From: Nymphaea colorata
Lineage: Eukaryota > Streptophyta > Magnoliopsida > Nymphaeales > Nymphaeaceae
Length of the DNA stretch: 64,000 nt
Direction: 5' to 3'
NCBI RefSeq assembly: GCF_008831285.2
Contig: NC_045149.1
Coordinates: 8,150,417-8,214,416, forward strand
Shown here: positions 33,245 through 44,110 of the stretch, piece by piece
How the letters are laid out: each line of letters opens with the position of its first letter
Numbering within the stretch: position 1 is the first letter of the stretch
Made by a program: the position numbers and the translations under genes
The notes under the pieces: model-generated
What the model saw: only the letters and a program-made list of their open reading frames with translations
What the model was told of the DNA's origin: nothing
The model's database searches: none

Positions 33245-35932
33245 TCAAATTGATGGTGAACATCCGCCTATGGTATTGCTCTTGACGAAAGGTACTGGCT
33301 TGAATTCTTCCTCAACATCCACTTTTCCATAGCTTTGGCACCCCAAGGCTTGAGTGCCTCGTTGTCCTGTCAAGGTAACTGGTTCCAAGATTCCATTTTC
33401 ATGTTTGCCAAGGCCAGTAAATGGCTGGTATCCATGGCGTATGAGTAAATCCAATCCTTTCTCATTCTGGCAGAATTTCTTGAACAACGGATGACTTTTG
33501 TAACTTGTTTCAAGTTTGGTACCCCTTTTCACCCATACCTGTTTCTTTGGTTTCTGAATGGCCAACCTGCTAAGACTTTGAGATATTTCTTCTTCTTTGC
33601 AAACTCGAATACTGGGTACCTCAATTGTATATGTTGGTACCGGAATCATTGGGTGTACAAGCCGACTTTCCCTATCCTCTGCATAGATGGTTATAGAATT
33701 CCCGTTGTAAGTCCATTTGACACACTGATGTAGAGTGGAGGGAACTGCATTGGTAGCATGGATCCATGGCCTGCCAAGCAACAAGTTGAAGGAGGGTTCT
33801 ATATCCACCACATGAAATAAAACCCGATGATACGTCTCAGAAATATTCAAATCCAGACATATGCATCCTAGGCATGGTTGTCCTGTCCCGTCATATCCAT
33901 GGATGAAAATTTTGGATGGAGTATAGTCAGCCTGTCTTATGCCCAACTCACGAGCTGTTTGTTGTGGACAGATGTTCAGGCTTGCTCCACCATCAATTAA
34001 AACGTGGGAGACTCTAGTGCCCCTTGTCTCTATCACTATGTGCAAGGCGTCATTGTGTGATGCACCTCCAGTTGGTAGATCTTTATCAGAGAATATGATC
34101 GGACTATTTTCACATAATTCAAAAGCCCATTCATTCCCCCTGTTAGGGCTAAACCCTCCCTTCTTGACTTCAGGTAAGGGGTCCAATTCATTGAAAATGG
34201 ATTCCAATGGTTCAGGGTCGCACACTTGTGACTTCTGATCAATCTCTGTCAGATGGTCTTGTTTAACCAGTCCGGTTTGTGCATTGATGGATCCTTTATC
34301 ATGTTTGAAAAGCAATCCAAAGAAATCCAGGGACGCTGTATCCCTTTTGTTTGTCACCATAATTTGACGACCTGTTGAAAATCTGACCATCGAAACTATT
34401 CCTTTGTCATGTTTAGGAAAAGGATTCTTGAGAATGTCCGGCTGTTCACTGACCTCTTTGATTATTTCTTTGTCAACTGCATCTTGCACAATATTTTTAA
34501 GTACAAGGCAGTCTTCTGTATCATGTCCTGGAGCGCGATGAAATTTGCAGAATTGCTCTTTGTTTTTCCCCATCATTGGTGGGGGGTTGGAGACTTTTGG
34601 GAGAAACAGAGTACCTCTTTCGATTAGCATATGCATGACCTCTTCATAACTTTGTTGTAATGGGGTAAATTTTCTATCGTACCCCCATCCAGGATGTTTG
34701 TTTTTGGTGCCACTACTACTGCCACTAGATTTGTCCATTACCCCTTTATTCTTAGGATATTCGGACTTTTCTTTCTTGAAGGCTGCAGCGTTGGCCACGA
34801 TGTTGGCTGGAGCATTCTGACTTCTGCTATTCTTTTTTGTATCTTCCCTTACTTTTACCGGGATGACAGCATCAAAAGCTCCATTCTCAATTCCTGCTTC
34901 AATGCATTCTGCCCTCTCAGTGAGATCGATGAAAGACTTGATTGGAGCATTGGAAATGAGGCTCCTTAATGGTTGTGTCAAATTGTTTACGATCAATCCC
35001 AGTGCATGGGATTGAGAGATTGGGTCTCTCATCTTGTTGCAAGAAGACCTCCACCTCTGAATAAAATCTCTCACCTTTTCACCTGGCCTCTGTTTTAGAT
35101 AGCATAATGTGGTGATCGTTGGTGCAGTTTCAACGTTTTGAATGAACCTTTCGATGAAAAGGTTGATTAACATGTCAAAATTTTTCAATTCCACTGGGTT
35201 GATGTGTTCCCGATACCATTGTGCTGCAATTCCTTCTAGGCTTCTAGGGAAACATCGAAAGAGGGCCCTATGATTGTGGCGGAATTTGTAGCATTCAGCA
35301 AAGAACATGGCCAAATGTGCCTTTGGGTCTCCATGGCCATCAAATTTGATAAATTTCTTGGGCAAGTTTTTTATGTGTTTGTCATTTTCGAAGCTTTCGT
35401 AGAAATCTTCGCAAGTGAAATTCCTCTTGTTCTTGCCTTTAAGTTGTACTGCATTTAACTTTTTTTCAACTTCCTGGATTTTTGTTTTCCAGGATTCTCC
35501 CTTCTTCTTTTTCTTGGGAGTTTTCGGTTCTTCCTCACTACTAGATTCTGTTGTAGCATCTTCAGAAGAGTCTGAACTGCTTGATGAGTACTTTCTTGTT
35601 TTCTTCCCTTTCTTTTTGGCTTTTTCTGCCTGCGCTTGTTCTTCATTGAACATGATCATGTATTTCCGGAATCTTCTGTATTCCTCAAATTCTGGGTCAT
35701 TTATTTCCAGCTTGGGAGGTGTTTCTAAGGAGGATTCTTCTCCCCTGTCTCCTATAAAAGGTTGATCAAGCTCCATTTCACTCCTTCTCCTGCTTTGGCT
35801 TCTGGTTTCAACCATAAAGCGGATGTTCACCTTGCAAGAAGAAAAATTGAAAATGTTAGGATGTGAATTGATGAGAGGTGACAAATTTTGATTACATATT
35901 AAAAGAAAGATGAAAATGACAAAACTTGACAA
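33245..35932 (-). CDS. Tat-like Gag-protease with G-patch
   Basis: The likely start is the methionine at 35815 (MVETRSQSRRR), residue 40 of the longest frame, because residues before it look untranslated. A Ser/Lys-rich stretch (residues 100-150) precedes the retrotransposon Gag core (~190-330; FDGHGDPKAHLAMF, AAQWYREHI). A variant zinc knuckle C462-H465-H470-C475 follows. The aspartic protease has VLIDGGAS with D647 and LLLGRPW at ~717. A G-patch-like segment lies at ~834-870 (GYQPFTGLGKHENGILEPV). The frame is open to its stop at 33245. Pol is in another frame. Confidence 0.9.
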   Translation of the reverse strand: MSSFVIFIFLLICNQNLSPLINSHPNIFNFSSCKVNIRFMVETRSQSRRRSEMELDQPFIGDRGEESSLETPPKLEINDPEFEEYRRFRKYMIMFNEEQAQAEKAKKKGKKTRKYSSSSSDSSEDATTESSSEEEPKTPKKKKKGESWKTKIQEVEKKLNAVQLKGKNKRNFTCEDFYESFENDKHIKNLPKKFIKFDGHGDPKAHLAMFFAECYKFRHNHRALFRCFPRSLEGIAAQWYREHINPVELKNFDMLINLFIERFIQNVETAPTITTLCYLKQRPGEKVRDFIQRWRSSCNKMRDPISQSHALGLIVNNLTQPLRSLISNAPIKSFIDLTERAECIEAGIENGAFDAVIPVKVREDTKKNSRSQNAPANIVANAAAFKKEKSEYPKNKGVMDKSSGSSSGTKNKHPGWGYDRKFTPLQQSYEEVMHMLIERGTLFLPKVSNPPPMMGKNKEQFCKFHRAPGHDTEDCLVLKNIVQDAVDKEIIKEVSEQPDILKNPFPKHDKGIVSMVRFSTGRQIMVTNKRDTASLDFFGLLFKHDKGSINAQTGLVKQDHLTEIDQKSQVCDPEPLESIFNELDPLPEVKKGGFSPNRGNEWAFELCENSPIIFSDKDLPTGGASHNDALHIVIETRGTRVSHVLIDGGASLNICPQQTARELGIRQADYTPSKIFIHGYDGTGQPCLGCICLDLNISETYHRVLFHVVDIEPSFNLLLGRPWIHATNAVPSTLHQCVKWTYNGNSITIYAEDRESRLVHPMIPVPTYTIEVPSIRVCKEEEISQSLSRLAIQKPKKQVWVKRGTKLETSYKSHPLFKKFCQNEKGLDLLIRHGYQPFTGLGKHENGILEPVTLTGQRGTQALGCQSYGKVDVEEEFKPVPFVKSNTIGGCSPSI

Positions 35933-35998
35933 AGTTTAACATAACTTGACAAAACTTGACAAATTTTGGCTTAATGACAATGAATTAGACATGACAAT
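35933..35998 (-). other. gap between ORF1 and Gag with short direct repeats
   Basis: The 66 bases between the ORF1 stop and the long Gag frame repeat the word ACTTGACAAA several times, extending into 35880-35970. No ribosome entry structure can be judged by eye. Confidence 0.5.
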
Positions 35999-37210
35999 CT
36001 AGGACAGAAGGATAGATGGGCGAACTTCATCCCACCATTTTACATATTCGGGACCCATTCCTGGACCAAGGACAAGATACAAGTGAGCAAATGATTCCCA
36101 ACGTTGCTGGGCATAGGTGTATATCCCGGACCACTCTTCAGTGTCTAGTTCACACTCCACAATGGCTCCTTCCGACTCAATTGGATATGCCTTCCTCTGA
36201 CGCAGTGAGAATTGCCTGAGGCAACGCTCCGGATGATATTCAATTATGAAAAACGGTCCCAATAGAAGACTTCCTCTGACTGGGTTGTAAGTGTATCTTG
36301 ACTTGATGACCTCTCGATCAAAGAAGTCCCAAATGATGGTGGAGTCATCAACTTCCTCCATCTTTCTGCGATAGTGCTCCATACTAGATAACTGACCGTC
36401 TGTGTTTTGAAAATGACATGATTGTGGTCCCACATGTTTGTAGAACCATGCTTGCAGTGCAAAGACACATCCTTCTATCGAGTCTGCATCTCCAACTGAA
36501 AATTTGGCCAACCCTCTGTAAAGGAATGCCAAGGCTGCCATTGCTATGGAAATGTGACGGACTTGGACATGCCCCCATTTTCTGAAGAGGCGAGCTATGC
36601 GGAAATCCATTATGTGTTCTTCATTATTGAAGAAGATAAGACCCACGGTACAAGTCACTATGGAGTTTTTGTACTTGTCTGCAACAGTTCTAGATAGTGA
36701 CGCAGGGTTGACAAATTGGGAGTATGTTTCACCAAGCTCTTGTAGTTGAAGATATTGATGTCCATCTTTCTCTAGAAAATGCCAACTCCTTTTCCCTGTG
36801 AGTTTACGAATCACTTCTAGAGTTTTGACTTGACCTTGGTTTACAAGGAACTGGTCTTCAATTGGACCTCTTGGGTCACCTTTTGGTTCTGGCAAACCCA
36901 TAATGTTGGAGAACTCATCAAGAGTGATTGTCATTTCACCCCATGGAAACCAGAATGTGTTGGTCCTTGGGTTCCATCTTTCAGCAATTGCATGGATTAG
37001 ATTGCCATTGATAGGCTGTATGGCAAGACTGACTGCTTCTTCAAGACCGCAATCTTCTAAGTGATCCGGGAACATACACCGAAAAGTTGGGTACCATGAA
37101 AGATACCACTGAGGTAGGTAGACTCCACTTGGGATGATGCGAAGTCCGGATCGGCCTTGACATGACCCGAATAGGATGTGGTCATATGGGAAGATACTTT
37201 CTGAGTCCAT
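35999..37210 (-). CDS. ORF1 with plant mobile domain (PMD)
   Basis: This intact 403-residue frame lies at the 5' end of the element, upstream of Gag. It matches the plant mobile domain as known from MAIN/MAIL1-type nuclear proteins and from plant transposons. Key segments are LIHAIAERWNPRTNTFWF, GEMTITLDEFSNIMGLP (residues ~91-107), the central RTVADKYKNSI region, and a later helix AALAFLYRGLAKFSVGD followed by FALQAWFYKHVGP. In host proteins the domain is linked to silencing and expression control. Its role in retroelements is not known to me. The ATG at 37208-37210 directly follows TTCTCTTGTCTAG, which resembles a splice acceptor. Confidence 0.85.
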   Translation of the reverse strand: MDSESIFPYDHILFGSCQGRSGLRIIPSGVYLPQWYLSWYPTFRCMFPDHLEDCGLEEAVSLAIQPINGNLIHAIAERWNPRTNTFWFPWGEMTITLDEFSNIMGLPEPKGDPRGPIEDQFLVNQGQVKTLEVIRKLTGKRSWHFLEKDGHQYLQLQELGETYSQFVNPASLSRTVADKYKNSIVTCTVGLIFFNNEEHIMDFRIARLFRKWGHVQVRHISIAMAALAFLYRGLAKFSVGDADSIEGCVFALQAWFYKHVGPQSCHFQNTDGQLSSMEHYRRKMEEVDDSTIIWDFFDREVIKSRYTYNPVRGSLLLGPFFIIEYHPERCLRQFSLRQRKAYPIESEGAIVECELDTEEWSGIYTYAQQRWESFAHLYLVLGPGMGPEYVKWWDEVRPSILLS

Positions 37211-37993
37211 CTAGACAAGAGAAGGTATTAGACTTTGACATGAATTGACCCAATAGAGACTCAAGAAGAGTTTTGACATTGGGTTTGGACATGGACTTAG
37301 GGGCAAAGTAAAACATCACATGCGTCCAAACAAGCAGTTAATGAAAAATTGATAATGCAATTCCTAGGACTCTTGCCTATATGCATTATTTTGAAAATTG
37401 GTCTTGAAACCTATGGAAAATAAATGGGTAAATGATTCTTTATTTATCCAAAATTTATGGTATACCTATATACCAAATTTATAGTACTAGCATTGACTCC
37501 TCCAAGGGTTTTCTAGATTTGGGCTCTCCATTTCTCCTTGTTTACCCATCGATATACCGGGACTATTGTCTGTTTCGGTACTAATGGGGGGACTTCTCAG
37601 TCCAATTGGGTGGTCCAGTTGTAAGGCTATATCTTGGACTAATGTCCTAGAAATAGCCCGGCAACATGATGACCGGGATATGATATAGGTAAGGATTTGT
37701 TTTTCAAAATTCATGAGAAGATGCGAAATAGATGGCTCTATTGCATACATTCCTAAGAGATAGATTTGAAATTTTGAGAGCATACATGGGCTGCATACAA
37801 TCTTTAAATTGAGGAGGGGTAGGATAAATTGAAATGAATGAGGTTCATGAAATCTCCTCAATGTACACTACATAATGTCAGTATGCATTTTTGTGAGTTT
37901 AATTTTTTTTTTTTTTTTTTGTGCAATTGATGTCCGACATTGGTGAAAATAACTCATATATGATCCAAATAAGTCTTTAGACAAACAATGACG
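37211..37993 (-). other. Tat-like element 5' untranslated leader
   Basis: About 780 bases lie between primer site and ORF1. A frame at 37487-37861 has no recognisable domain. A T-rich tract at 37901-37921 is present. This is where a splice donor would be expected if the ORFs are expressed from spliced RNAs. Confidence 0.55.
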
Positions 37994-38012
37994 GGTCCCA
38001 CCGGGCGTGCCA
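37994..38012 (-). other. Tat-like element primer-binding site
   Basis: The minus strand reads TGGCACGCCCGGTGGGACC two bases after the 5' LTR. TGG complements a tRNA CCA end. I do not assign the tRNA with confidence. Confidence 0.78.
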
Positions 38013-38014
38013 TC

Positions 38015-41000
38015 TGTTCGCACTCCACTCCATTTTCAAGAAGGTCGAAATGCGAGTCAGCAAAATTCTTTTAAAATTGAGGTTTTGAGAAAATTTTCAA
38101 GAGAAAGGGATCTGCTCGTCGGTACGAGGTCCAACCGTTCCTGCCGCCTTTAACAGGGGTAATTAGACCAAGGACTAAAGATCATTTGGATCATATACGA
38201 GTTATTGATGTAAGTCCTATATGCTTATGCATTGAGGTTTTGGATTCAAGAACCGAAATTCATTTTTTTGAATAAATGAATTTGAATATTGGGGGTTTTC
38301 AAGTTGGTTTAAAATCCTTTGTTTTGGTGTTATTTGAAACACATAATTCTTGAGGATTTTTGAAGATTTGGAATTGAGTTCTTTGTTGTGAACTCTAGAT
38401 GATGATGATCATCTTATGATAAAAATTGATTTTGAACTCTTCTTTTGTCAAATCATGTGATTTGTAGAACTCATTCTTTTGAAAGAACATATGTTCCAAA
38501 TTGTTAGAAAACATGTTGTTTTTCAAATGCACTTTGGCCAAAAGATTATGAATGCATTGCTTGTGTTTTCTTTTGAAGTTAAGTGAAGTTTACAAATTCT
38601 CATTGCAATATGACTTGGTCACTTTTTGCAACTTAAATTTGAATCACTTAATTTCTTGAGAATGTGCATGTGGTGCCATTGATTTTGAGTGAAAGTAAAT
38701 GCATGAAACGAGAATGGAAACTATATGGAACATTCATTCTTCTCTCTCTCATAATCCATCAAGATTCATTCATATGAAACATACATTCTTCACTCCCTCA
38801 TAATCTCTCAAAGTCCGTATTGCACGTCATACAATCTATACATGAAGATTGATTAAAATGTAGGACTTTCTCTATATGTGCTCATTATATGATTAAGCAC
38901 ATGAATTAGAGATGTAGTCCATAAGCTTGAGGCTTGACATAAAATTATCAAAATGATGAAAATATATAAATGATGTCAAGTTCAATCTTTGAAACGGATG
39001 GGAGACATGGATGACGTCCACTTTTGTCTCAAAATAGCTAAAAATCAGACCTTGTGTTGATTTAAATAGCTGAAAATTGTGGACATTGATTCCAATAAGG
39101 ACTTGTTTCTTAGATAGAAACAATGAGTTTTTCAAATCTATTCAAATTCCAGATTTCGTAGTAATGAAATCATCAACTCCTTTGGATGATTCTAGGATGG
39201 TTGGTATTTCAAATACGTAAATTTTGATATTCTTAAACCAATTCCTATAAAACATGGTCTAATTTCAACAACATACATACATCTTACGTATGGGTTTGCT
39301 GAAATTAAGTAAAAATGAAATGAAAGTAATTTATAATCTTGCACTAGAAAAATCAATAAAAATGGCCCATTTCCTTAAAGACCGGTTTGGAAACATGTTC
39401 CAACCTGATTTTAAGGAAGGAATGTAATTTTTGACAAGAAATCGGATGCATATATGTACATATATAACAATATATACATATACGTACCTTACTTTTCAAA
39501 ATGAAATTTTATCAAGGGACCACATGACTCATGAATCATGATGATTCATGGCTGGGTTCTTTTATGTAGGAAGATTGAGAACTTGTTTCAAATCTTCCCT
39601 ACTACCCTTGATTAATTAAATTGAAAGACATGAATCAAAATGACTGTGAATAAGAAAGAAAATAAAACAATACTCAAGCTTATTCGTCCATCATTTCGCC
39701 ATGCAAGGGTGGATCACATTCATAAAAACGTATCCATCCCTTATAGGCATTTTCATCATACGTGATGTAGCAAAATCACTTTCTCACCGTGGGATTCTCT
39801 CATGGTAGGGAGTTCAAAATGGTATTAAGTTGGTTCCTTTGAAAGGGACGTGGCCTTGGGGCCCATTTCGAAATTTGATACTTGGGTTCATATTATGCAT
39901 TAACATGTACATTGAAGCGTAGGTTTCCCTTAGCTGGACATCATTCCCAGCCGTAAGCAAATGAAAATAAACCCTCCCACGAATTGTTGGAATTAAAATA
40001 AATCAACAATAAGCTAAAGTAGAAGAGAAGTGAGTTAAGATCACCTACCTTGCGGTCGGTCTTGATGTTTGTCTTTCGTCTTCACTTGTTTTCTAACCCA
40101 AGCAATCCTAAGCAAGAATCCAATCGTGGATTCAAGCTTAGCAAAGCTAGAATAAGAAATAGCTTGCTTGCTGGAATTTGGAGTGGTAAAGAGGGCTTCT
40201 CACCACGAAAATCCTAAGTAAGGGTTCACTTAAGCACCCTAACTTAGCAAAATCAATGGGGAGAATAGAAGAAAGTGAAGAAGAGAATGGGAGAAAAAGG
40301 GGAAGGGGGCTTGGACGAACCTCTTCTCTCTTCCTTGGCTTCTCCCTCCTAGCTCCTTGGCTGCAGCAATTTGATAGAATGCTCCAAAATTTCGTCCTCC
40401 CCCTTAGTGGCCAAGGGGAGGTTTATATAGAGGAGGAGGTGGGTTCAACCACCTTCTTAACTCACCTTGGGAACTTACTTAAGACCTTGGGGACTTGTAA
40501 AATGAGTTAAATAGACTTTAAAGGCTCTAATTGACCATTTCTCAGCCCATTTCCACGAGCTAGGTGGGCTGGGCTAGGTTTGGTCAACTTGGGTTCAGAC
40601 CTAGGTGACCATTTTGACCAAAATTTTGGACGAAAATGCCCTTACACAGGGTTTTGCCCTTATTTTGTACTATTTATTTTTTTTTGTTTGAAATCGAGCT
40701 TATAAGGTTAAAACCTAGTTACTAAGCTCCAAATGCCATTGAATTATGATAATTAAATTTAAATTTTAATAAAATTTAAAAATTTATCAAATTTGGTTCG
40801 AAAAGTGTATTTTCGTCCAAAACTTGATTGAAAATGGATTTCAACTGAATCAAACTTTCACTTGAGAAATTCAATTTAAATTTGGTATTTGATTCAAGCA
40901 TTTGACAAATTCAAATGTTTATTTGCCTTTCATAAACCATTTTAGGCTTTTTAATCTTAAGTTGACCGCAGAAGGGAAAAATTATCCAAATTGATCAATT

Positions 41001-41809
41001 TCGACCAATTGACCAAAGTCAAAGCTCATTTGCAAGTAGTTTGACTTTATTTGAGGTAATTTGATAAATTTGGGTCAAGAAAGCTCTTAATTGAGCTAAA
41101 TTGTACTTTGACTGAGTTTAGTCAAAGTGGGTTTGGTTTGGTCAAAGTCTATTTTCGTCCATTAATTGGATCATGAGACAGACTTACGTTTTGACTATGT
41201 TGAGCCCATTGTGACCGAACTTAGCTGGAATTGGCACCACATTTGAGTGTACCCGGGTCAAACCTACTTGGATTAAATAGGTTAGGTGAGTTTGACCAGT
41301 CTAGTAATTGCTTCCTTGGAAATGATTTTTTTCTTTAAGGAGGATCTGGTTAAAGAAGAGAGAGAGACATAAATGTCTCTCTTTTCCTAGGTTTCTCCTT
41401 TATTTCTTCTTGAAAATGACTTTTCTTCAATTAATTTGAGAGAAAATATTTATTTATTATTTTTTTTGACATGGAGGGGGCATGGCCCCTGGGGAGGGCT
41501 CTTGACCACACGGGCTAGGTGGGGCCCACACGTGGGTCCCACGTAGCATTTTAGACTGAATTAGATCCAATTCTTGGATCTAAGTCAAAATTTGCATTTT
41601 GCAATTGGATTTGGATTTCAAATGACATTTGCAATTGAATTTGGACTCGTAATCCTGCATTGGGATTCGTGTATCGGGTTAAATTCACGATTTGAATCTA
41701 ATTGTTCTTTAGATTCGAAATTGGCTTTGAAATTGCAAATTGTCACAATTCTTTTGTGAAATTTTCACATTGCTTCAATTTTGATGTGGAAAAATTTGGG
41801 GTGTTAACA
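38015..41809 (-). repeat. Tat-like element 5' LTR (3795 bp)
   Basis: On the plus strand it starts TGTTCG and ends GTTAACA, giving TGTTAAC...CGAACA on the coding strand. Its inner boundary is set by the primer site. From 38913 onward it aligns with 25714-28636. The TATATAAA box on the minus strand is at 40422-40429. Confidence 0.92.
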
Positions 41810-42500
41810 CCTCCCCATTCAAACACAATATTAACTGAGACTTTCTTCAGGACACCTTCCAGTAATCCAATGGTACTAAAAATCAGTTCAAGAACCAAAT
41901 TAGTGAGGTGCTGATTGGCGAATGTCTCGATTTGTTGATTTAGGTGAATCCCTTGTGAATTGGATGAAAATAGTTTGAAAATAAAAAATAAAAAGAAACC
42001 ATATAAAAGCAGTTAAAATTAAAAATTAAATATAGGTTGCCTGTTTGGGTCTCGAAAGGATGGATGTGTTCAAATGTTTTAGAAGAAAAGGTTAAAAAGG
42101 TGGAATTTTACAAACCAAATTAACTTAGAAATTAGAACAATCCATTTTTATATTTGAAAGAAAAAGGAAAGGATCTCACTCTCTCCTCCCCACCAGTAAT
42201 CCTCTGCTTTGTCTCCCTTTCTCAATCTCTTCTCCCTTCCAAAATAAGAGAACCATATCTCTCATTTACTTGGTGAAAAAATGTTCCAGGAAACTAAACA
42301 TTACTGCGGAATGAGAAAATTACTTAGTTGATATACGTTTACATCTAATATAACCATTTAAGAAATTATTGATTTAGTATCTAATCTCACCATAAATGGA
42401 AATTAAGCAGTGGTACGCCACCCATCACTGGTCACAAAACAAGTTTAACAATCCAAAGTAATTTAACATCCAATAAGCTTGTTTTCCATTAAAACCATAT
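41810..42500. other. right flank of Tat-like element
   Basis: No gene is recognised. From about 42050 the sequence becomes homologous, in the same orientation, to 46620 onward. Confidence 0.5.
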
Positions 42501-42585
42501 GAAAATGAAGATGAAATAAGAAGGAAAAGGTATTAGTTGATATTGGTTCAAGAGAGTTTGAAGTGCGTAGTGTCTCCGTTTTGTC

Positions 42586-42593
42586 TATATATA
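42586..42593 (+). promoter_or_regulatory. TATA box of signal-peptide segment
   Basis: TATATATA lies 111 bases upstream of the ATG at 42704 in a T/C-rich context. The same CTATATATACCAAT word is at 47203-47216 in the sister copy, which supports a once-shared promoter. Confidence 0.6.
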
Positions 42594-42703
42594 CCAATAC
42601 CTTCCTTCGTATCATATATGTACACATTAACCTATCCTCCTCCCCTGTCCCCTTCCCCCTCCAGGGCTATTAATCTAGCAGCAAGCTGTCATTGCTCTTA
42701 GCC

Positions 42704-42820
42704 ATGGCAACTTCCTCCTCTCTCTTTATCTTCCTTGTGTCTCTCTGTTATCTCTCACATCTAGCCTTTGCTTCCAAGCTCAAAAGATCACCCATGGTGG
42801 CCAGGCGCGACATGGTATAG
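42704..42820 (+). pseudogene. signal-peptide first exon, truncated gene
   Basis: A 38-residue frame starts MATSSSLFIFLVSLCYLSHL and ends AFASKLKRSPMVARRDMV. It has a typical secretory signal: a short polar start, a hydrophobic core and AFA-S cleavage. It stops at 42818-42820, unless GTATAG at that point was a splice donor. No downstream exon encoding a mature domain is visible, so the secreted protein cannot be named. Related segments without the ATG are at 46540-47430 and 12790-11881. Confidence 0.55.
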
Positions 42821-42889
42821 AAGTTCTATTGGTGCAGGGCAGCAGGAGGTTATGGTAAGATTAAGCAGCAGAGAAACTTTCATCGTTTA

Positions 42890-44110
42890 TTACCAACTTC
42901 AGAACTATTTACACTTACCCTTTCTGAACAGAAAGCAGACTGCTTTTGGATCCTGTAAAGCGAACTAGGTGTTCAAAAGAAGTAGATTGGATTACATCAG
43001 ATTGCAGAGTATCAGCAGTTGGGTGTGCAGTTGTCTATCATATTGGCTGCAGAGAACGAGAACAAAAGCAAAAGTAAGCTTCTTTGATCTCAACCTGTAT
43101 GGCTGTCTTTGATCTCATATTACCTTCACGACGAAGGACATGCACATACAAGTTGGACTCTAGTGGCAATTCATTCATTGAGTTAGATTTCTTCCAGCGA
43201 TCAATGGAGACAGAAAACCACTAGTATGTCGCCCCAAGATATGCTAGCTCAAGTTCCATCTTAAGTTATATGGACATGCATGCCCTTAGATATTTTGAAT
43301 CACATTGGTGGAAGATTCGACATCTTATATATATATACCACAATGAAGAAAGAAAGGAAAAAATGCATAATGGTCTCTGTGAAAGCCTTACAGTTTTAGC
43401 ATTTAGGGGGCATTTGATATCCACACAAAAAGTTCATGGATTTTTTTTACCAAGGAAATAAGTTCCTAGAGCTGAATGGAAGAGAAATTTTTTCTACCGG
43501 CATCAAACCACTTTTTTTTTTCTTTATTTTCTTCATTGTGGTATATACATGCATAAGATGTCTAATCTTCCACCAATCTGCTTCAAAATATCTAAGGGAA
43601 TGCATGTCTCTAACTTAGATGGAACTAGAGCAAGCGTATCATGCAGCTGTATGTTGGTGCTTTTCTGCTTCTATTGATCTCTGCAAGAAATAGGTGCTGC
43701 TTACATGATAGATGAGTATAGTACCTCAATCAATGAATTGGCCCTAGAGTCCAAGTTCTACATGCATGTTCCTTCAACAATGAAGGTAATCTTGCTATTC
43801 TGGAGTTCTGCATCAATCTCTTCCACTGGTGTAGGTGGAACCAAATAGTTCAGTTGATTAGTGTTGTTCAGAGAAACTTTTAATCGAGTGGCTTCCAAAC
43901 TTACACCCTGACATTTTAGTGACAGGTTGAGACTAGAGCAGCATATTGTTGCTTTGCTCCTCATTCGCTGCACCAATATGATAGACGTCTGAACACCTAA
44001 TTTCTGGTACTGACTATAATCTAATCTAATCTAGTCTACTGCTTTTGAACACGTAGCTCGGTTTACAGAATCCAAAACCGCTGTCTGTCTGCTGTTTAGA
44101 AATAGTTAAG
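42890..44110. repeat. ~1.2-kb foldback centred near 43440
   Basis: The segment 42890-43350 is inverted relative to 43530-44110. Shared words include the ACTTCAGAACTATT start, GGCAATTCATT, CTTAGATATTTTGAA and CATTGGTGGAAGATT. The halves differ by many substitutions and small indels. Only the 43221-44110 part has a partner in the left arm, where the foldback is cut at 19660. Confidence 0.75.
43758..43976 (-). pseudogene. conserved coding-like patch, unrecognised
   Basis: The minus frame reads SLEATRLKVSLNNTNQLNYL and continues with VPPTPVEEIDAELQNSK. The left arm holds the same peptide at 18955-19118 with few changes, while flanking DNA has diverged more by eye. That suggests it was coding when the arms formed. 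I recognise no family, and no start, splice sites or neighbours define a gene. Confidence 0.4.

Larger units (their letters stand above)
25713..41809 (-). mobile_element. Tat/Ogre-type Ty3/gypsy element with PMD ORF1
   Basis: This minus-strand element has 3.8-kb LTRs, a 9.4-kb interior, a primer site and a polypurine tract. The order is ORF1 (plant mobile domain), Gag-protease-G-patch, RT, Ty3 RNase H, a second RNase H and integrase. Integrase last in Pol defines Ty3/gypsy. The second RNase H before integrase and the extra ORF before Gag define the Tat/Ogre group. LTR differences over ~2.9 kb are about a dozen substitutions plus small indels and one ~27-base deletion, so it is a recent arrival. 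The left end lies in the gap, so the target duplication cannot be checked. Confidence 0.93.
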
